Shown: positions 44,593 to 55,632 of the stretch, piece after piece | Numbering within the stretch: position 1 is the first letter of the stretch | How the letters are laid out: every line of letters starts with the position of its first letter | From: Gammaproteobacteria bacterium | Lineage (GTDB): Bacteria; Pseudomonadota; Gammaproteobacteria; JAIEPX01 | Reading direction: 5' to 3' | Length of the DNA: 64,000 nt | Assembly (NCBI GenBank): GCA_019748175.1 | Contig: JAIEPX010000008.1 | Location: 496,001 to 560,000 of the forward strand | Position numbers and translations under genes: made by a program | Notes under the pieces: model-generated | Told to the model about the DNA's origin: nothing | Database searches by the model: none | Seen by the model: the letters and a program-made list of their open reading frames with translations, nothing else

Positions 44593-45777
44593 TTACTGCC
44601 AACACTTATCAGAAAATTGTTTTGCAATATCTTGCATTAATTTTTGTGCATCAGAGGTCGTTGGAGGAGTAGAAGCATTTAAGGTTTTATTAACCATAAA
44701 TTCCGCAAATTGATCAGCCACGGGACCGATCTTAGAAGATTCGGGAGTAAATGGTAAATTCAATGTAAATGTTTCAGAATTAGTTGCGTACTTAATCGCA
44801 TTTCGGAACCATTCTTTTGCTGCAGTCGAATCTTGTTTAACATATTTTCCTTCGGTATAAACGACGCCTAAGTCTAGGGCAGCGCAAGGAACATGATTTT
44901 GAGCGGATAGCTCTAACCATTTGATTGCTCGTGTAGGGTCTTGTTTGACACCTTGACCTTTAAGCAGAACATAACCGACATTATACATGGCTGCGCTATC
45001 ACCAAGACCCGCCGCATAATTGTACAATTCATAAGCTTTGGCTTCATTTTTTTTCGTGCCAGTACCTCGAGCATAGTAAATGGCAAGATCATTTAAGGCA
45101 GGGGTGTAATCGTTATCTGCCGCAGCTTTCATCCAATAAAATGAGCGTTCATCATCTTTTTTGGTGCCTTCACCATGAAAATAAAGAGACGATAAATAAT
45201 ATTGAGCAACCGGTAAATTTTGCTGAGCTGCTGCTTGAAGATTTTGAAAAGCTTTTTTATCATCGCGAGGACCGCCTACACCTTCGTAATAGCATGCAGC
45301 GAGAAAAAATTGCGCATCAGGAAGTCCTTGAGCGGCTGCTTTTTCAAACCAGCTTCGGCCTAATTTTTCATCTTTTTCAACGCTTTTTCCAAGTGTGTAA
45401 ATGACACCAAGATCGACTTGAGCGTCTCCAAGTTTCTGCTCCGCAGCTTTTTGGTACCATTGCAAAGCCTGTTTAATATCTTTATTGACACCTTTGCCAG
45501 AAAAATACAGTCGCGCGATGAGAAGTTGAGCGGGAGGATAACCATCTTCTGCTCGTTCCAAGAGTAACTTGAACGCGTTCGCATAATCTTCAGTTGATAG
45601 TGCTCTCACACCACTTTCAAAAGATTGATCTTTACCTAGATTTTTTTCAAGTGCTTGGGAAATTGCATTGCTTGTATTGGTACGATAATTGTCGAACCAA
45701 TTATCCGTATTCTCTGAGGCGTAAGCCATCGCAGGCAAGAAAAATGCCGTAAGGATTACTGCAATGAATTTTACCAT
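44593..45777 (-). CDS. Sel1-repeat (TPR-like) secreted or periplasmic protein
   Basis: A 394-residue protein with a signal peptide (cut after 'AYA') and about seven Sel1-like repeats of ~36 residues between residues ~70 and 330, each of the form AQxxLGxxYxxGxGVxKDxxKAxxWYxKAAxQG. Sel1 proteins are adaptors for protein complexes; exported Sel1 proteins of Legionella (LpnE, EnhC) influence host entry and trafficking. The C-terminal 60 residues are not repetitive. The specific role here is unknown. Confidence 0.9.
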   Translation of the reverse strand: MVKFIAVILTAFFLPAMAYASENTDNWFDNYRTNTSNAISQALEKNLGKDQSFESGVRALSTEDYANAFKLLLERAEDGYPPAQLLIARLYFSGKGVNKDIKQALQWYQKAAEQKLGDAQVDLGVIYTLGKSVEKDEKLGRSWFEKAAAQGLPDAQFFLAACYYEGVGGPRDDKKAFQNLQAAAQQNLPVAQYYLSSLYFHGEGTKKDDERSFYWMKAAADNDYTPALNDLAIYYARGTGTKKNEAKAYELYNYAAGLGDSAAMYNVGYVLLKGQGVKQDPTRAIKWLELSAQNHVPCAALDLGVVYTEGKYVKQDSTAAKEWFRNAIKYATNSETFTLNLPFTPESSKIGPVADQFAEFMVNKTLNASTPPTTSDAQKLMQDIAKQFSDKCWQ

Positions 45778-45811
45778 GCTAAAACCTCAAAGTAGGGAGA
45801 CTACAGGAGAG

Positions 45812-45887
45812 TGGTGGCCAGAGGTGGAATCGAACCACCGACACAGGGATTTTCAATCCCTTGCTCTACCGACTGAGCTATCTGGCC
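45812..45887 (-). tRNA. tRNA-Phe (GAA)
   Basis: The minus strand gives a full cloverleaf: acceptor GGCCAGA with TCTGGCC, a D-arm AGCTCAGTCGGTAGAGCA, anticodon stem AGGGA/TCCCT around TTGAAAA (anticodon GAA), T-arm GGTGG-TTCGATT-CCACC, and an encoded CCA end. Confidence 0.97.
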
Positions 45888-46019
45888 GCCGAGTAAATTA
45901 AACCGGGACTGCAGTTGCGAGTCAAGTGATTTCTAGTTTAAGAGGGGATTATCCTAGATTCTGCAGTTGGAATCCAGGATTATTGAGGTGCTTTCTTTAA
46001 TGGCCTGCTACCCCATCTA

Positions 46020-46292
46020 TTATTTATCTGGGGGTACATAGCCCGCTGGTTTATCGGATCCACCCTTGAATAAAAATTTAACCATTTCACTTTTTAAAAA
46101 TTCTTTAGCTGCTGTATCAGTAAGGACGAGGCGGTTCTCGTTGATCAGCATGGTTTGATGATCTAGCCAAAGCTGCCAAGCTTCAGTGCTGATATGGTCA
46201 TAAATTTCTTGGCCGATATCGCCAGGGTAGGGGGGGTGAGTGAGGCCGTGAGCTTCTTTTTGCAATTTCAGACAAAATATTTTACGTGTCAT
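46020..46292 (-). CDS. yggX: Probable Fe(2+)-trafficking protein YggX
   Basis: A 90-residue protein starting [10 protein letters not shown], with the conserved Cys7 and '[20 protein letters not shown]', a near-standard YggX sequence. YggX proteins protect iron-sulfur clusters and help iron handling under oxidative stress. It follows mutY (an Fe-S enzyme) by 10 bases in the operon asmA-mutY-yggX, the common proteobacterial mutY-yggX linkage. Confidence 0.95.
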   Translation of the reverse strand: MTRKIFCLKLQKEAHGLTHPPYPGDIGQEIYDHISTEAWQLWLDHQTMLINENRLVLTDTAAKEFLKSEMVKFLFKGGSDKPAGYVPPDK

Positions 46293-46302
46293 AGAGGCGT
46301 CC

Positions 46303-47376
46303 TTAGAGTGATGAAATAGTATCGGTAAGTTGTTGCAATAACTGTTTAACGGGTGCGGCTAATCCTAATTCAATAGTCCCGTTTGTATCAATCCAGCAGT
46401 ACGGATCGTTCTCCTTAATGTGAGATGGCCATCGTTGAACGTTCAGTATAACGGGATTAATATCGAGGTGAAAGTGACTAAAAGTATGTCGAGTAACAGG
46501 CAAGGTTTTAATGGATTTAATTTTGCAAGAGTACAGACTTTCGCAATATTCTTTAGGTTGAGTATTTTGTTCGCATTCTGGTAGGCTCCATAATCCTCCC
46601 CAAATTCCGCTCTGAGGTCTATTTTCTAAAAGAACTTTATTATTATGTATGAGAATTAAAAATTGTTTTACTCGAACAGGAAGAGATTTACGTGGTTTTT
46701 TTCCAGGATAATCTTGAGGGTTTTTCGTTGCAAAGGCCTGGCAGAAATTTTCCAAAGGGCAAATTGTACAAGACGGTTTTGTTCGAGTACAAAGTAGGGC
46801 GCCTAAATCCATCATAGCTTGGGTGTAATCCCTACAACGATTTTGAGGCGTATAGTGTTCAGCTATACTCCAGAGTTTTTTTGCAACAGATATATCACCA
46901 GGCCAACCTGGAACAGCAAAAACTCGGCTCAAAACACGTTTTACATTACCATCTAAAATAGGGGCGAATTGATCGTGAGAAATGCTAAGGATTGCACCCG
47001 CAGTAGATCGTCCAATTCCGGGCAATTGTGAAAGTTCTTCAACATTTTTTGGAAATTCGCCATTAAAATTAGCAACAACTATATTGGCCGTTTTATGCAG
47101 ATTTCTTGCGCGAGCGTAGTAACCGAGTCCTGTCCATAAATGAAGCACTTCATCTAATTTTGCTTTCGCTAAATCATCAACTTGCGGAAATTTTTGCATA
47201 AAACGATTAAAGTAGGGAATTACAGTATTCACTTGCGTTTGTTGCAACATGATTTCAGACACCCATACTCGATAGGGCGTGATATTTTGTTGCCAGGGTA
47301 AATCTTTTCGACCTTCTTGATCGTACCACTGTAAAACGCGTTGCTGAAATTGTGATGAGTTAATTGTGTGTTCCAT
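46303..47376 (-). CDS. mutY: A/G-specific adenine glycosylase MutY
   Basis: A base-excision enzyme that removes adenine mispaired with 8-oxoguanine. It shows '[10 protein letters not shown]' (catalytic Glu), a helix-hairpin-helix '[13 protein letters not shown]', '[10 protein letters not shown]' (catalytic Asp), the 4Fe-4S loop C-x6-C-x2-C-x5-C ('[17 protein letters not shown]') and a C-terminal NUDIX-like 8-oxoG recognition domain. It is 357 residues, normal for the family. It starts 4 bases after the asmA-like gene. Confidence 0.95.
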   Translation of the reverse strand: MEHTINSSQFQQRVLQWYDQEGRKDLPWQQNITPYRVWVSEIMLQQTQVNTVIPYFNRFMQKFPQVDDLAKAKLDEVLHLWTGLGYYARARNLHKTANIVVANFNGEFPKNVEELSQLPGIGRSTAGAILSISHDQFAPILDGNVKRVLSRVFAVPGWPGDISVAKKLWSIAEHYTPQNRCRDYTQAMMDLGALLCTRTKPSCTICPLENFCQAFATKNPQDYPGKKPRKSLPVRVKQFLILIHNNKVLLENRPQSGIWGGLWSLPECEQNTQPKEYCESLYSCKIKSIKTLPVTRHTFSHFHLDINPVILNVQRWPSHIKENDPYCWIDTNGTIELGLAAPVKQLLQQLTDTISSL

Positions 47377-47380
47377 AATT

Positions 47381-49432
47381 TTAGGGTTCTAATAGTTTAT
47401 TGATGACGTTGCCGAGATTTTCATCGACATTTTTCAGAAGTTCTTTTTTAATGGCAGTTTTTGCAACAGCTTTTACACCTTCTACAGCCAATATTTTCAG
47501 AACTCCCCCAAGGTCTACAGAAACGCATGGATTTTGTAGAGTACATCCTACTGTTGTAGGGAAATCATAGTTAGACAAATCGGCATCTATTTTTGTCCCG
47601 CTATATTCGGTTTTGATGGGATGCGGTTGTAATAAACGACAGGTAAGTTTGTAGTTAATATTACTGCTGAGCAAATTGTAGTTACCTTTGGCTTGTATTT
47701 TAAGAGTTGGTGTCAAAAGTTCTAAGTCGGGGTTAGAGCAATTGCCTTGACTAAAAGAAGCCGTGCCTGCGAGATGAGTAAACGGTGTGTTGCCTCGGTC
47801 CGTGGTTGTAGTATTCTGTTGAGAAATTTTTGATACGGCTTGTTCGACTTTATAATCAATATCGGTGCCGTAGATCGCGCCATTATTTACTATAAAATTA
47901 ATAGAGCCTGAAAGCGATTGTTTAATTGCATTGCCTGATTTTCCAGAGGCATTTACATTGATATTGAGGTTTGCAATACCATTGAGTTTAGAGGAACCTG
48001 TCAAAGTTCTTAGCATTTTCTCTGCAGAAACTCCTGACATTCTTTGTCTAATGCTAAAGATAGGGGAGCTGCCTGAAAAATTAATGCTAATTAACCCGTT
48101 CGTGCTTCCACCGAAAATACTTGCAGAAAAATTCGGTAAATCGAGTCTCTTCGACGCGTATTTCAGATTTGTTTTCAAGTGTGAAAACTGATAAACATCA
48201 TAACTGAGGTGTCCCAGTTCAATGGTGCCATCGATCACGAGTGAGCCTGAAGAAGTTTTTCCCGTTGTATTTTTTTCGTCTGATTTTGATGAGCTACTAC
48301 CAGGTAAATAATCTTCAAGTATGAGTTGATCGGAAGACAAAGCGAATCCAAGATGTGATCGTGATGTGGAATATTCTAATTGACCGCTGATAGGGTGGCC
48401 ATCAACATTACCGTGGAGGTCTTTTAATCTTATTTTTTGAGAGTTTATTTGAAGGTCAGCAGTAAACATGACGTTAGAGAGTGAATTTGAATTGCTTAAT
48501 TGAAATGCTTTGCTCGATGACGATAACAAACGTTTTAAATTAAAGGAATTACTCGTAATGTGTCCGTCAAAACCAAAATTATTTGAGCTATAAGTGCCTG
48601 ACAAATCACCTTCAATAATTAGATCGCCCATTTGCATGTTGAGGGGTAAAAATTTTATCAGAGATAAATTTAAATCGGCTTTAATATTACCTTTAATAGC
48701 GATTTCAGGTGAATTTTCAGGTTTTAAGCGGATATCACTGTTTTCTAGAGATAATTTTGAATTAGTTGAGTCATAGTTTGCTAATGTGTTAAAGTTAATT
48801 GTGGTTTTGGATAAAGAATTACTGATATAAGTAAAACTTCCTTTTAATGGAAAAGAATGGCCGGATGATAGCTTATCAGCAGTCATATTGACCTTCTCAA
48901 GAGAATAATGCTGCTGAGTTTTGGCATCCGAATAATGAAAAGTAGTACGACTAAGTGATAAAGCGGCAATATTAAATTCCATCGATTCGTGTGCCTTTGT
49001 TTCACCTGTTGAGTCAGATTTTTTTTGTTCAGCACTACTAAAATTCCAATTGGTTTGTCCTTGCGCATTTTTTTGCAAATTAATAATGGCATCGGTCAAT
49101 GAAGCTCGATTAATTGCAAGTTGTCGGTGTAGCAGTGGGGCGAGCTCTGCTGATATGGTTAATTTATGTGCAAAAAGAAAAGTGTCATCTTTAAATCCAG
49201 CCGGATTGCTCAAACTGACATCATCAACAGTAATTCCCAGTCGTGGCCAGAATGAAGCATGTAGAGGTCCTTTGATAATGAGATCGCGGCCCGTAGAAGT
49301 TTTAACGTACTGACTAATTTGATTTTTTATCACGTCGCTATTTACCATCGTCGTAAATAGAACTGCGGTTGTGATCGCAATTAAGAGCAATAAGCTCATT
49401 AATCCTACAACTACTTTAAGCACTGCTTTCAT
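47381..49432 (-). CDS. AsmA family envelope protein
   Basis: A 683-residue protein with one N-terminal membrane helix (~7-28), then '[20 protein letters not shown]' and 'LSNPAGF', the AsmA N-domain signature, and a C-terminal AsmA_2-type region ('[19 protein letters not shown]'). AsmA-like proteins are periplasmic, beta-groove proteins linked to phospholipid transport and outer-membrane homeostasis, related to TamB. It is the first gene of the asmA-mutY-yggX operon and divergent from trmB. Confidence 0.9.
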   Translation of the reverse strand: MKAVLKVVVGLMSLLLLIAITTAVLFTTMVNSDVIKNQISQYVKTSTGRDLIIKGPLHASFWPRLGITVDDVSLSNPAGFKDDTFLFAHKLTISAELAPLLHRQLAINRASLTDAIINLQKNAQGQTNWNFSSAEQKKSDSTGETKAHESMEFNIAALSLSRTTFHYSDAKTQQHYSLEKVNMTADKLSSGHSFPLKGSFTYISNSLSKTTINFNTLANYDSTNSKLSLENSDIRLKPENSPEIAIKGNIKADLNLSLIKFLPLNMQMGDLIIEGDLSGTYSSNNFGFDGHITSNSFNLKRLLSSSSKAFQLSNSNSLSNVMFTADLQINSQKIRLKDLHGNVDGHPISGQLEYSTSRSHLGFALSSDQLILEDYLPGSSSSKSDEKNTTGKTSSGSLVIDGTIELGHLSYDVYQFSHLKTNLKYASKRLDLPNFSASIFGGSTNGLISINFSGSSPIFSIRQRMSGVSAEKMLRTLTGSSKLNGIANLNINVNASGKSGNAIKQSLSGSINFIVNNGAIYGTDIDYKVEQAVSKISQQNTTTTDRGNTPFTHLAGTASFSQGNCSNPDLELLTPTLKIQAKGNYNLLSSNINYKLTCRLLQPHPIKTEYSGTKIDADLSNYDFPTTVGCTLQNPCVSVDLGGVLKILAVEGVKAVAKTAIKKELLKNVDENLGNVINKLLEP

Positions 49433-49527
49433 AAACTAGATCCTTCTATCATATATATTGGATATCCTCCTCTGCTATTATAGACTTCGAATGGTGTTTA
49501 CGTCTAACAAACTTGAGAGCCGGTACC

Positions 49528-50226
49528 GTGATTGAGCAACAGCCTGAGAAAACCTATCTGCGAACTATTCGTAGCTTCGTACGACGCGAAGGACGAATGA
49601 CGCCACGTCAAAAGCACGCTTTGGAAGCTCTTTGGGCAGAATTTGGGGTCGAGGTTCCGCCGGGAGAGCTTGATTTGGCGGCCCTATTTGGACGAGAGGC
49701 TCCCGTGGTTGTTGAAATAGGGTTTGGGATGGGGCAATCCTTGCTGACGTTAGCTAAGCAAAATCCGCAGATTAATTATTTGGGTATAGAAGTCCACAAA
49801 CCAGGCATAGGAGCCTTATTAGCTGATTTGGCTGAGCACGCTGTCAGTAATGTTCGTATAATGATGTTTGATGCAAAAGACGTCTTGGAAAAACACATAC
49901 CTCCAGAATCTTTGGCCGGTGTTTTGCTGTTTTTTCCAGATCCGTGGCCCAAATTACGCCATCACAAACGTCGTTTGGTTCAACCCGAATTTGTAAACTG
50001 TGTGGCCAGTAAGTTAGTAAGAGGCGGGTACTTTCATATGGCGACAGATTGGGAAAATTACGCAGAGCACATGTTGCAGGTTGCATCAAACTGTCATCAG
50101 CTTGATAATAAGGGGGGAGTTGGTCAATTTATCCCACGACCTGACAGTCGGCCGGTCACAAAATTTGAGCGGCGTGGACAAAAGTTGGGGCATGGAGTGT
50201 GGGATCTATTGCTTGTTAAAAATTGA
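49528..50226 (+). CDS. trmB: tRNA (guanine-N7-)-methyltransferase
   Basis: A SAM-dependent enzyme making m7G46 in tRNA. Motifs: '[13 protein letters not shown]' (SAM-binding), '[11 protein letters not shown]', '[18 protein letters not shown]' (active site, PDPWPK with RRL) and 'TKFERRG' near the end. A TTG at 49513 opens the frame, but GTG 49528 ([20 protein letters not shown]) matches the usual N-terminus and follows a GAGAG site. Confidence 0.93.
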   Translation: MIEQQPEKTYLRTIRSFVRREGRMTPRQKHALEALWAEFGVEVPPGELDLAALFGREAPVVVEIGFGMGQSLLTLAKQNPQINYLGIEVHKPGIGALLADLAEHAVSNVRIMMFDAKDVLEKHIPPESLAGVLLFFPDPWPKLRHHKRRLVQPEFVNCVASKLVRGGYFHMATDWENYAEHMLQVASNCHQLDNKGGVGQFIPRPDSRPVTKFERRGQKLGHGVWDLLLVKN

Positions 50227-50238
50227 AAGGAGTCTACT

Positions 50239-50640
50239 ATGCGTTATTTTATTCTGGTTTTATTATTTCTATTTCCGATGTTCGTATCTGCACAAACGTC
50301 GAATGTTGCTGAAGGATATGATTGGTTAGCCAAGCAATGCAACGATTTGGATTGTATTCAAGCTAATATGGATATGATTGATTCTCAAATTACCTCACTT
50401 GTTACAAAGCGATTAGCCTTTGTAAAACGCGGCGCACAAATAAAAAATACGAATGTTTTAGCGCCTAAAACGGTAGGTTACGGAAATATTTCTCAGCGCG
50501 CAGGAGATCAGGCGAAAGTAATGGGAAGTTCTGCTTCAACAATGGGTGGTGTTTTTGAGGCAATTCAAAAACAATCTGAAGATTATGAAAAACAATATTT
50601 AAAACCTATTGAAAAACCGAAGACACCTGAATCACAATGA
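50239..50640 (+). CDS. Small secreted protein, chorismate mutase-like helix
   Basis: A 133-residue protein with a signal peptide (cut after 'VSA'), then 'MDMIDSQITSLVTKRLAFVK', which resembles helix 1 of AroQ-type chorismate mutases (..ID.QI..LL..R...V...K). Periplasmic AroQ enzymes (*AroQ) are known in several pathogens. The rest, including 'GYGNISQRAGDQA', does not settle the identity. It lies in the trmB-cysQ operon, with its stop overlapping cysQ in ATGA. Confidence 0.5.
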   Translation: MRYFILVLLFLFPMFVSAQTSNVAEGYDWLAKQCNDLDCIQANMDMIDSQITSLVTKRLAFVKRGAQIKNTNVLAPKTVGYGNISQRAGDQAKVMGSSASTMGGVFEAIQKQSEDYEKQYLKPIEKPKTPESQ

Positions 50641-51458
50641 GTTCTGCTTTCGATACATTGTTACCTCGAGTGATGCAAATTGCGTTTTCTGCGGGTGATG
50701 CAATATTAAAAATTTATCAGCAAGAATCGTATGCTATTCAAACGAAGAATGATGCATCACCTGTTACACAGGCAGATATTTTGGCTCATGAGGTTATTGA
50801 GGAAGATTTATCAAAATTAACGCCAGATATTCCACTCATTTCTGAAGAAGGATTTTCTCCTTCATTTGAAGAAAGAAAAGGATGGCCACTTTTTTGGTTA
50901 GTGGATCCATTGGATGGAACCAAAGAGTTTATTGCCCACACTGATGAATTTTCTGTGAATATTGCATTGATACAAAATCATGAGCCGATTTTAGGAGTGA
51001 TTGTTTCTCCTTGTCGTCAGACAGCGTATTATGCAAGTGTTGAATCAGGGGCTTTTTTTAAAGATGCAAAAGGGAATGTGAAATCGTTGACGACGCGGAA
51101 GTGGTTGCCGAATCATCGGCTCTCTCTTGCGACAAGTCGACGTCATAACGCCGAACGAATGGCAGAGTTAATGAGTCAGATTGGCGATTATTCAGTGCTG
51201 ACAATGGGCAGCTCCTTGAAATTTTGCGCAATTGCAGAGCAAAAAGCGGATTTGTATCCTCGTCTAGGGCCAACCAGTGAGTGGGATACCGCCGCAGGGC
51301 AATGTATACTCACGGGAGCCGGTGGGGCAGTTGTGGATTTGCAGGGACTTGCATTACGTTACAACACCAAGGAAGATATGGTGAATCCGGGCTTTTTTGC
51401 AACCGGCGATTTAGATAGTTTGTTAAAATACCTTCATCTAATACAGGGGAAATTATGA
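50637..51458 (+). CDS. cysQ: 3'(2'),5'-bisphosphate nucleotidase CysQ
   Basis: An inositol-monophosphatase-like Mg-dependent enzyme that removes the 3'-phosphate from PAP, a by-product of sulfate activation. It shows 'ISEEG' (metal-binding Glu), '[13 protein letters not shown]' and '[14 protein letters not shown]', the family motifs for metal and substrate binding. Length 273 residues. Both ends overlap their neighbours in ATGA junctions, so the small secreted protein, cysQ and mdh are tightly coupled. Confidence 0.93.
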   Translation: MSSAFDTLLPRVMQIAFSAGDAILKIYQQESYAIQTKNDASPVTQADILAHEVIEEDLSKLTPDIPLISEEGFSPSFEERKGWPLFWLVDPLDGTKEFIAHTDEFSVNIALIQNHEPILGVIVSPCRQTAYYASVESGAFFKDAKGNVKSLTTRKWLPNHRLSLATSRRHNAERMAELMSQIGDYSVLTMGSSLKFCAIAEQKADLYPRLGPTSEWDTAAGQCILTGAGGAVVDLQGLALRYNTKEDMVNPGFFATGDLDSLLKYLHLIQGKL

Positions 51459-52444
51459 AACATGTACGAGTAGCGATCACAGGTGCTGGTGGTCAAATTT
51501 GTTATGCGCTGTTATTCAGAATTGCAAGTGGTGATATGTTTGGTCAAGACACCACCGTTGATTTGCATTTAATTGAATTGCCTGCATCTATAGCTGCCTT
51601 ACGTGGTATCGTAATGGAATTGGAAGATTGTGCATTTCCTCTTTTGAAAAATGTTGTTTGCACTACCGATTTAAATGAAGGAATGCGTGACATCAATTGG
51701 GCAATTTTAGTCGGCGCTGTACCTCGCAAAGCGGGTATGGAGCGAGGCGATTTACTCGGTATTAACGGCAAAATTTTTACAGGGCAAGGTCAAGCGATTA
51801 ATAATAATGCGGCAAAGGATGTGCGAGTATTAGTAGTAGGAAATCCTTGCAATACGAACTGTTTAATTGCCATGCACAATGCCCCTGATGTTCCTCGAGA
51901 TCGATTCTATGCGATGACGATGCTCGATGAAAATCGTGCGCGCGCTCAGCTTGCAATTAAAGCCAATGTTCCTATCACGGCCGTCACAAAAATGAATATC
52001 TGGGGAAATCACTCTGCAACCCAATATCCTGATTTTTATCATGCGTATATTAATGGAAAATCCGTGAATGAAGTCATCTCAGATGAAAATTGGTTGAAAA
52101 ATGATTTTATCAGCACAGTTCAAAAAAGAGGTGCTGCTGTGATTGAAGCACGAGGTGCTTCTTCAGCTGCTTCAGCTTCGAACGGAATTATTGATAGTGT
52201 TTACAATTTAGTACACGACACACCTGCCAACGAATCATTTTCAATGGCACTTGCATCTCAGGGACACTATGGTGTTGAAGAGGGATTAATTTATTCTTTC
52301 CCATGCAGAACTGTGGGTGGGAAATTAGAAGTAATTGATGGAATTCAGCATAATGATTTTGCTCAAACAAAATTGTTAGCAACGCTCAACGAATTACGAA
52401 GTGAGAGAGATACGGTCAAAGAATTGGGATTAATTTCTGATTAG
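51455..52444 (+). CDS. mdh: Malate dehydrogenase
   Basis: A 329-residue NAD(P)-dependent enzyme of the TCA cycle (malate to oxaloacetate). The motifs are '[20 protein letters not shown]' (nucleotide-binding), '[17 protein letters not shown]' (substrate Arg), 'VGNPCNTN' and '[15 protein letters not shown]' (catalytic His). The sequence belongs to the cytosolic-type group with the longer N-terminus rather than the E. coli form. A GGGGAAATT ribosome site lies inside the cysQ end. Confidence 0.95.
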   Translation: MKHVRVAITGAGGQICYALLFRIASGDMFGQDTTVDLHLIELPASIAALRGIVMELEDCAFPLLKNVVCTTDLNEGMRDINWAILVGAVPRKAGMERGDLLGINGKIFTGQGQAINNNAAKDVRVLVVGNPCNTNCLIAMHNAPDVPRDRFYAMTMLDENRARAQLAIKANVPITAVTKMNIWGNHSATQYPDFYHAYINGKSVNEVISDENWLKNDFISTVQKRGAAVIEARGASSAASASNGIIDSVYNLVHDTPANESFSMALASQGHYGVEEGLIYSFPCRTVGGKLEVIDGIQHNDFAQTKLLATLNELRSERDTVKELGLISD

Positions 52445-52461
52445 TTTTAGAAGAAACAAGT

Positions 52462-53220
52462 ATGGAATTATTGACGTTTAAAATTATTTGTGCAATTGCA
52501 CTTTTTTTCGCTGCGATTATCGCAGGTATTATTCCATTGCTGGTGGGAGATCGTCACCCTCGCGCCCTCTGTTTATTTGAAGCGGTTGCTGCAGGTGTTT
52601 TTTTAGGTGCTGCATTATTTCACATGCTACCGGCCGCGCAACTTTCGTTTAAAGCACAAAATTTAGCTTCGTATCCGTATGCTATTTTGTTTTGTGTGGT
52701 GGGTTTTTTATTTTTACTCCTCATCGAACGTGTGGTGAATTCTCATGCAGATCGGATGCACGCACACCGTTTAACCGCTTTATTATTACTGGTGATGTTA
52801 TCGTTGCATTCACTGATCGAAGGTGCGGCTTTAGGTATCAACAGTTTATTCAATAACGCCTTAGTGATTTTTATTGCGATTATGGCTCATAAAAGTACCG
52901 CAGCTTTTGCGTTGGGTGTGACGATTGTAAGAGGTTATTCTTCGTATGTTAGAGCGACGATGATGTTGATTGGGTTTTCCTTAATGTCACCGATAGGCGT
53001 TATTTTAGCGGCCTTGGTCAGTAGTTTTTTACAGAGCGGGTCAGGCACCCTTGCCGAGGCTGTATTCAATGCCTTTGCAGCCGGATCTTTCCTCTACATT
53101 GGGACCCTCAATGTAATCGATAACCACTTTCATCCAAAACCGCTCCTAGACCGTTTTGCAGAGCTTATGGCTCTTATCACGGGCATTGGATCGATGGGGG
53201 TTGTGGCCATCTGGGTGTGA
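52462..53220 (+). CDS. ZIP family metal transporter
   Basis: A 252-residue protein with about eight hydrophobic helices. 'LHSLIEGAALGI' and 'MAHKSTAAFALGV' are the His/Glu motifs of helices 4 and 5 that bind Zn2+ or Fe2+ in ZIP transporters, and a His-containing loop ('SHADRMHAH') lies between helices 3 and 4. It likely imports divalent metal into the cytoplasm. It is 17 bases after mdh, probably the last gene of that operon. Confidence 0.88.
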   Translation: MELLTFKIICAIALFFAAIIAGIIPLLVGDRHPRALCLFEAVAAGVFLGAALFHMLPAAQLSFKAQNLASYPYAILFCVVGFLFLLLIERVVNSHADRMHAHRLTALLLLVMLSLHSLIEGAALGINSLFNNALVIFIAIMAHKSTAAFALGVTIVRGYSSYVRATMMLIGFSLMSPIGVILAALVSSFLQSGSGTLAEAVFNAFAAGSFLYIGTLNVIDNHFHPKPLLDRFAELMALITGIGSMGVVAIWV

Positions 53221-53268
53221 AGGGGGGGCAAGACTTGACCCATCCTGACCTTTACCTAATTCGACAAA

Positions 53269-53297
53269 TTGAGATCTGACCCCTTTATTGGTAGAAT
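53269..53297 (+). promoter_or_regulatory. accA promoter overlapping a GGGGTCAGATCT motif
   Basis: TTGAGA (53269-53274) and TAGAAT (53292-53297) are 17 bases apart, ahead of accA. The inverse motif AGATCTGACCCC (53272-53283) covers the -35 edge and spacer. Confidence 0.6.
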
Positions 53298-53324
53298 AGC
53301 CATAGATTCAACTAAGGTAATCCA

Positions 53325-54281
53325 ATGAATATGACACATCTTGATTTTGAGAAGCCTATCGCAGAGCTCGAGGCCAAAATTGACGAATTACGTCGAGTAG
53401 GCACCGATACTGAGCTCAACTTAATCGAAGAAATTGAAAAGCTGGATGCTAAAAGTCGCGATCTCACCAAATCGATTTTTAGCTCATTAACCTCTCAGCA
53501 AGTGGTTAAGATGGCTCGACATCCATTAAGACCCTATACACTCGATTATATCGAACACATTTTTACCGATTTTGATGAACTTCATGGCGATCGCCATTTT
53601 TCTAACGGTGCAGTAATTGTTGGTGGCATTGCGCGATTTAACGATCAACCCGTTATGATTATCGGCCAACAAAAAGGGCGTACAACTAAAGAAAAAGTAC
53701 AACGCAATTTTGGAATGCCAAGACCTGAAGATTTTCGAAAAGCGCTACGGTTAATGCAATTAGCAGAGCGATTTCAATTGCCCATTTTTACCTTTATCGA
53801 TACACCGGGTGCTTATCCGGGTATCGATGCGGAAGAACGAAACCAAAGTGAAGCAATCGCTCGAAATTTATTTGAAATGTCCTCATTACGAACACCTATT
53901 ATTTGTACGGTAATTGGGGAAGGAAGTTCGGGTGGTGCTTTGGCAATTGGTGTTGGCGATAGAGTCATTATGTTGCAGTACAGTATTTACGCTGTTATTT
54001 CACCTGAAGGTTGTGCTTCAATTTTATGGAAGAGCGCTGATAAAGCCGATGAAGCTGCTGAAGCGATGGGAGTAACACCTGATCGATTATTCAAACTTGG
54101 ACTCATCGATGAAATAGTGCCTGAGCCACTCGGCGGTGCACACCGTGACATGGAAGCCATGTCTCAAACACTTAAATCAGTGTTAGCACGTCAATTAAAA
54201 CAATTACAATCGATGTCTATTGAAAAATTAGTTGAGCAGCGTTATCAACGATTAATGGCAGTGGGTCGTTCCGGAAAATAG
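53325..54281 (+). CDS. accA: Acetyl-CoA carboxylase carboxyltransferase subunit alpha
   Basis: The alpha subunit of the carboxyltransferase that makes malonyl-CoA, the first committed step of fatty acid synthesis. It has the N-terminal '[18 protein letters not shown]', '[20 protein letters not shown]' and '[16 protein letters not shown]' (oxyanion and CoA-binding region). The 318-residue length is standard. It has its own promoter, and tilS follows after one base. Confidence 0.96.
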   Translation: MNMTHLDFEKPIAELEAKIDELRRVGTDTELNLIEEIEKLDAKSRDLTKSIFSSLTSQQVVKMARHPLRPYTLDYIEHIFTDFDELHGDRHFSNGAVIVGGIARFNDQPVMIIGQQKGRTTKEKVQRNFGMPRPEDFRKALRLMQLAERFQLPIFTFIDTPGAYPGIDAEERNQSEAIARNLFEMSSLRTPIICTVIGEGSSGGALAIGVGDRVIMLQYSIYAVISPEGCASILWKSADKADEAAEAMGVTPDRLFKLGLIDEIVPEPLGGAHRDMEAMSQTLKSVLARQLKQLQSMSIEKLVEQRYQRLMAVGRSGK

Positions 54282-54282
54282 T

Positions 54283-55578
54283 ATGAATGACATTGTAAAG
54301 ATTGTTGATGATGTCATTAAAAAATTCTTTGCAAAATGTGAAGAGCAAAAAAAAATCTGGGTGGCGTACAGTGGTGGAGTAGATTCGCATGTACTGCTGC
54401 ATGCTTTAGTTCACCATAAAAATTCTTCGCACGACATTAGTGCTATTCATGTTCATCATGGATTGCAAACTCAGGCAGACGCATGGCGTGAGCATTGTAT
54501 TCGCCAAGCTCAGATTCTTAATGTTTCTCTAGAAATTAAACACGTCAATGCAAAACCGGCAAAAGGTCAAAGCCCTGAAGCTGCTGCTCGAGAAGCGCGA
54601 TATACCGCATTTTCTGAGATAATTGAGCCAGGTGATGTGTTAGTCACTGCGCACAATCAAAACGATCAAGCCGAAACAATAGTATTACAATTAATTCGAG
54701 GTGCGGGTGTTAAAGGATTAGCTGCGATGCCTCTGAATGCCGATTTTAATCAAGGGATTTTATATAGACCTTTTTTAGAAATTTCTCGTGCGATGATTGT
54801 AAACTACGCTAATGTTTTTCACTTGAAATGGATCGAAGATCCTAGCAATGAAAATACACATTTTGATCGTAACTTTCTGCGTCAAACGATTTTTCCTTTG
54901 TTAGCTGATCGCTGGCCCAGTATCGAAAAAACACTATCACGAAGTGCTGAGCATTGTGCAAGTGCGAGTGATATGCTTGATGAATTAGCGCATGAAGATT
55001 TAGATAACGTATTAGATCAAAAATATCACGCCATGAATATTGAAAAATTATTACAACACTCTATTCAACGACAAAAAAATGTGCTGCGTTATTGGATTGA
55101 AAAGCAAAAATTACCCTTGCCTTCAACGGTGCATTTAGATTGTTTATTGCGTGAAGGAGTGCACGCTGCCGATGATAAAATTCCTTGTGTGCAATGGCCT
55201 GGTGCAGAAGTGCGGCGATTTAAGGGGTTTTTATTTGCGATGCCGCCAGTATCGGATTTTGATTCCAGTGTGGAAATCGTTTGGGATAGGCAAGCGTCTT
55301 TAAAATTACCTGCCGATTTAGGTGTGATCGAAATAAATGATGACCGAATAATAGGAAGATCATTATCGTCTATTGAAGGGCCAGCGATAGTTCGATTTAG
55401 GCAGGGTGGAGAAGTGATGAAACTTCCAGGGCGCGAAGGCAGACATGAATTGAAAAAGTTATTTCAAGAATGGAGTGTTTTACCTTGGCGCCGAGATCGC
55501 GTTCCGCTGATTTATTCAGGTGATGAATTGATTGCGGTGCTAATTTCGTCACACGATCAAATCAACGTGTGTAATTAG
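54283..55578 (+). CDS. tilS: tRNA(Ile)-lysidine synthase TilS
   Basis: This enzyme puts lysidine at C34 of tRNA-Ile(CAU), which allows AUA decoding. The PP-loop 'VAYSGGVDSHVLLHAL' lies at residues ~27-42, followed by 'IHVHHGLQ', 'AAAREARYTAFSEI' and 'TAHNQNDQAETIVLQLIRGAG', then the middle and C-terminal TilS domains ('VMKLPGREGRHELKKLFQEW'). The accA-tilS linkage with a 1-base gap is common in gammaproteobacteria. Confidence 0.95.
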   Translation: MNDIVKIVDDVIKKFFAKCEEQKKIWVAYSGGVDSHVLLHALVHHKNSSHDISAIHVHHGLQTQADAWREHCIRQAQILNVSLEIKHVNAKPAKGQSPEAAAREARYTAFSEIIEPGDVLVTAHNQNDQAETIVLQLIRGAGVKGLAAMPLNADFNQGILYRPFLEISRAMIVNYANVFHLKWIEDPSNENTHFDRNFLRQTIFPLLADRWPSIEKTLSRSAEHCASASDMLDELAHEDLDNVLDQKYHAMNIEKLLQHSIQRQKNVLRYWIEKQKLPLPSTVHLDCLLREGVHAADDKIPCVQWPGAEVRRFKGFLFAMPPVSDFDSSVEIVWDRQASLKLPADLGVIEINDDRIIGRSLSSIEGPAIVRFRQGGEVMKLPGREGRHELKKLFQEWSVLPWRRDRVPLIYSGDELIAVLISSHDQINVCN

Positions 55579-55632
55579 CCTGGGTGTTGGTCAAGCTACT
55601 CCTGTCAAGTGAAAAAATACAGAATCACAAGG

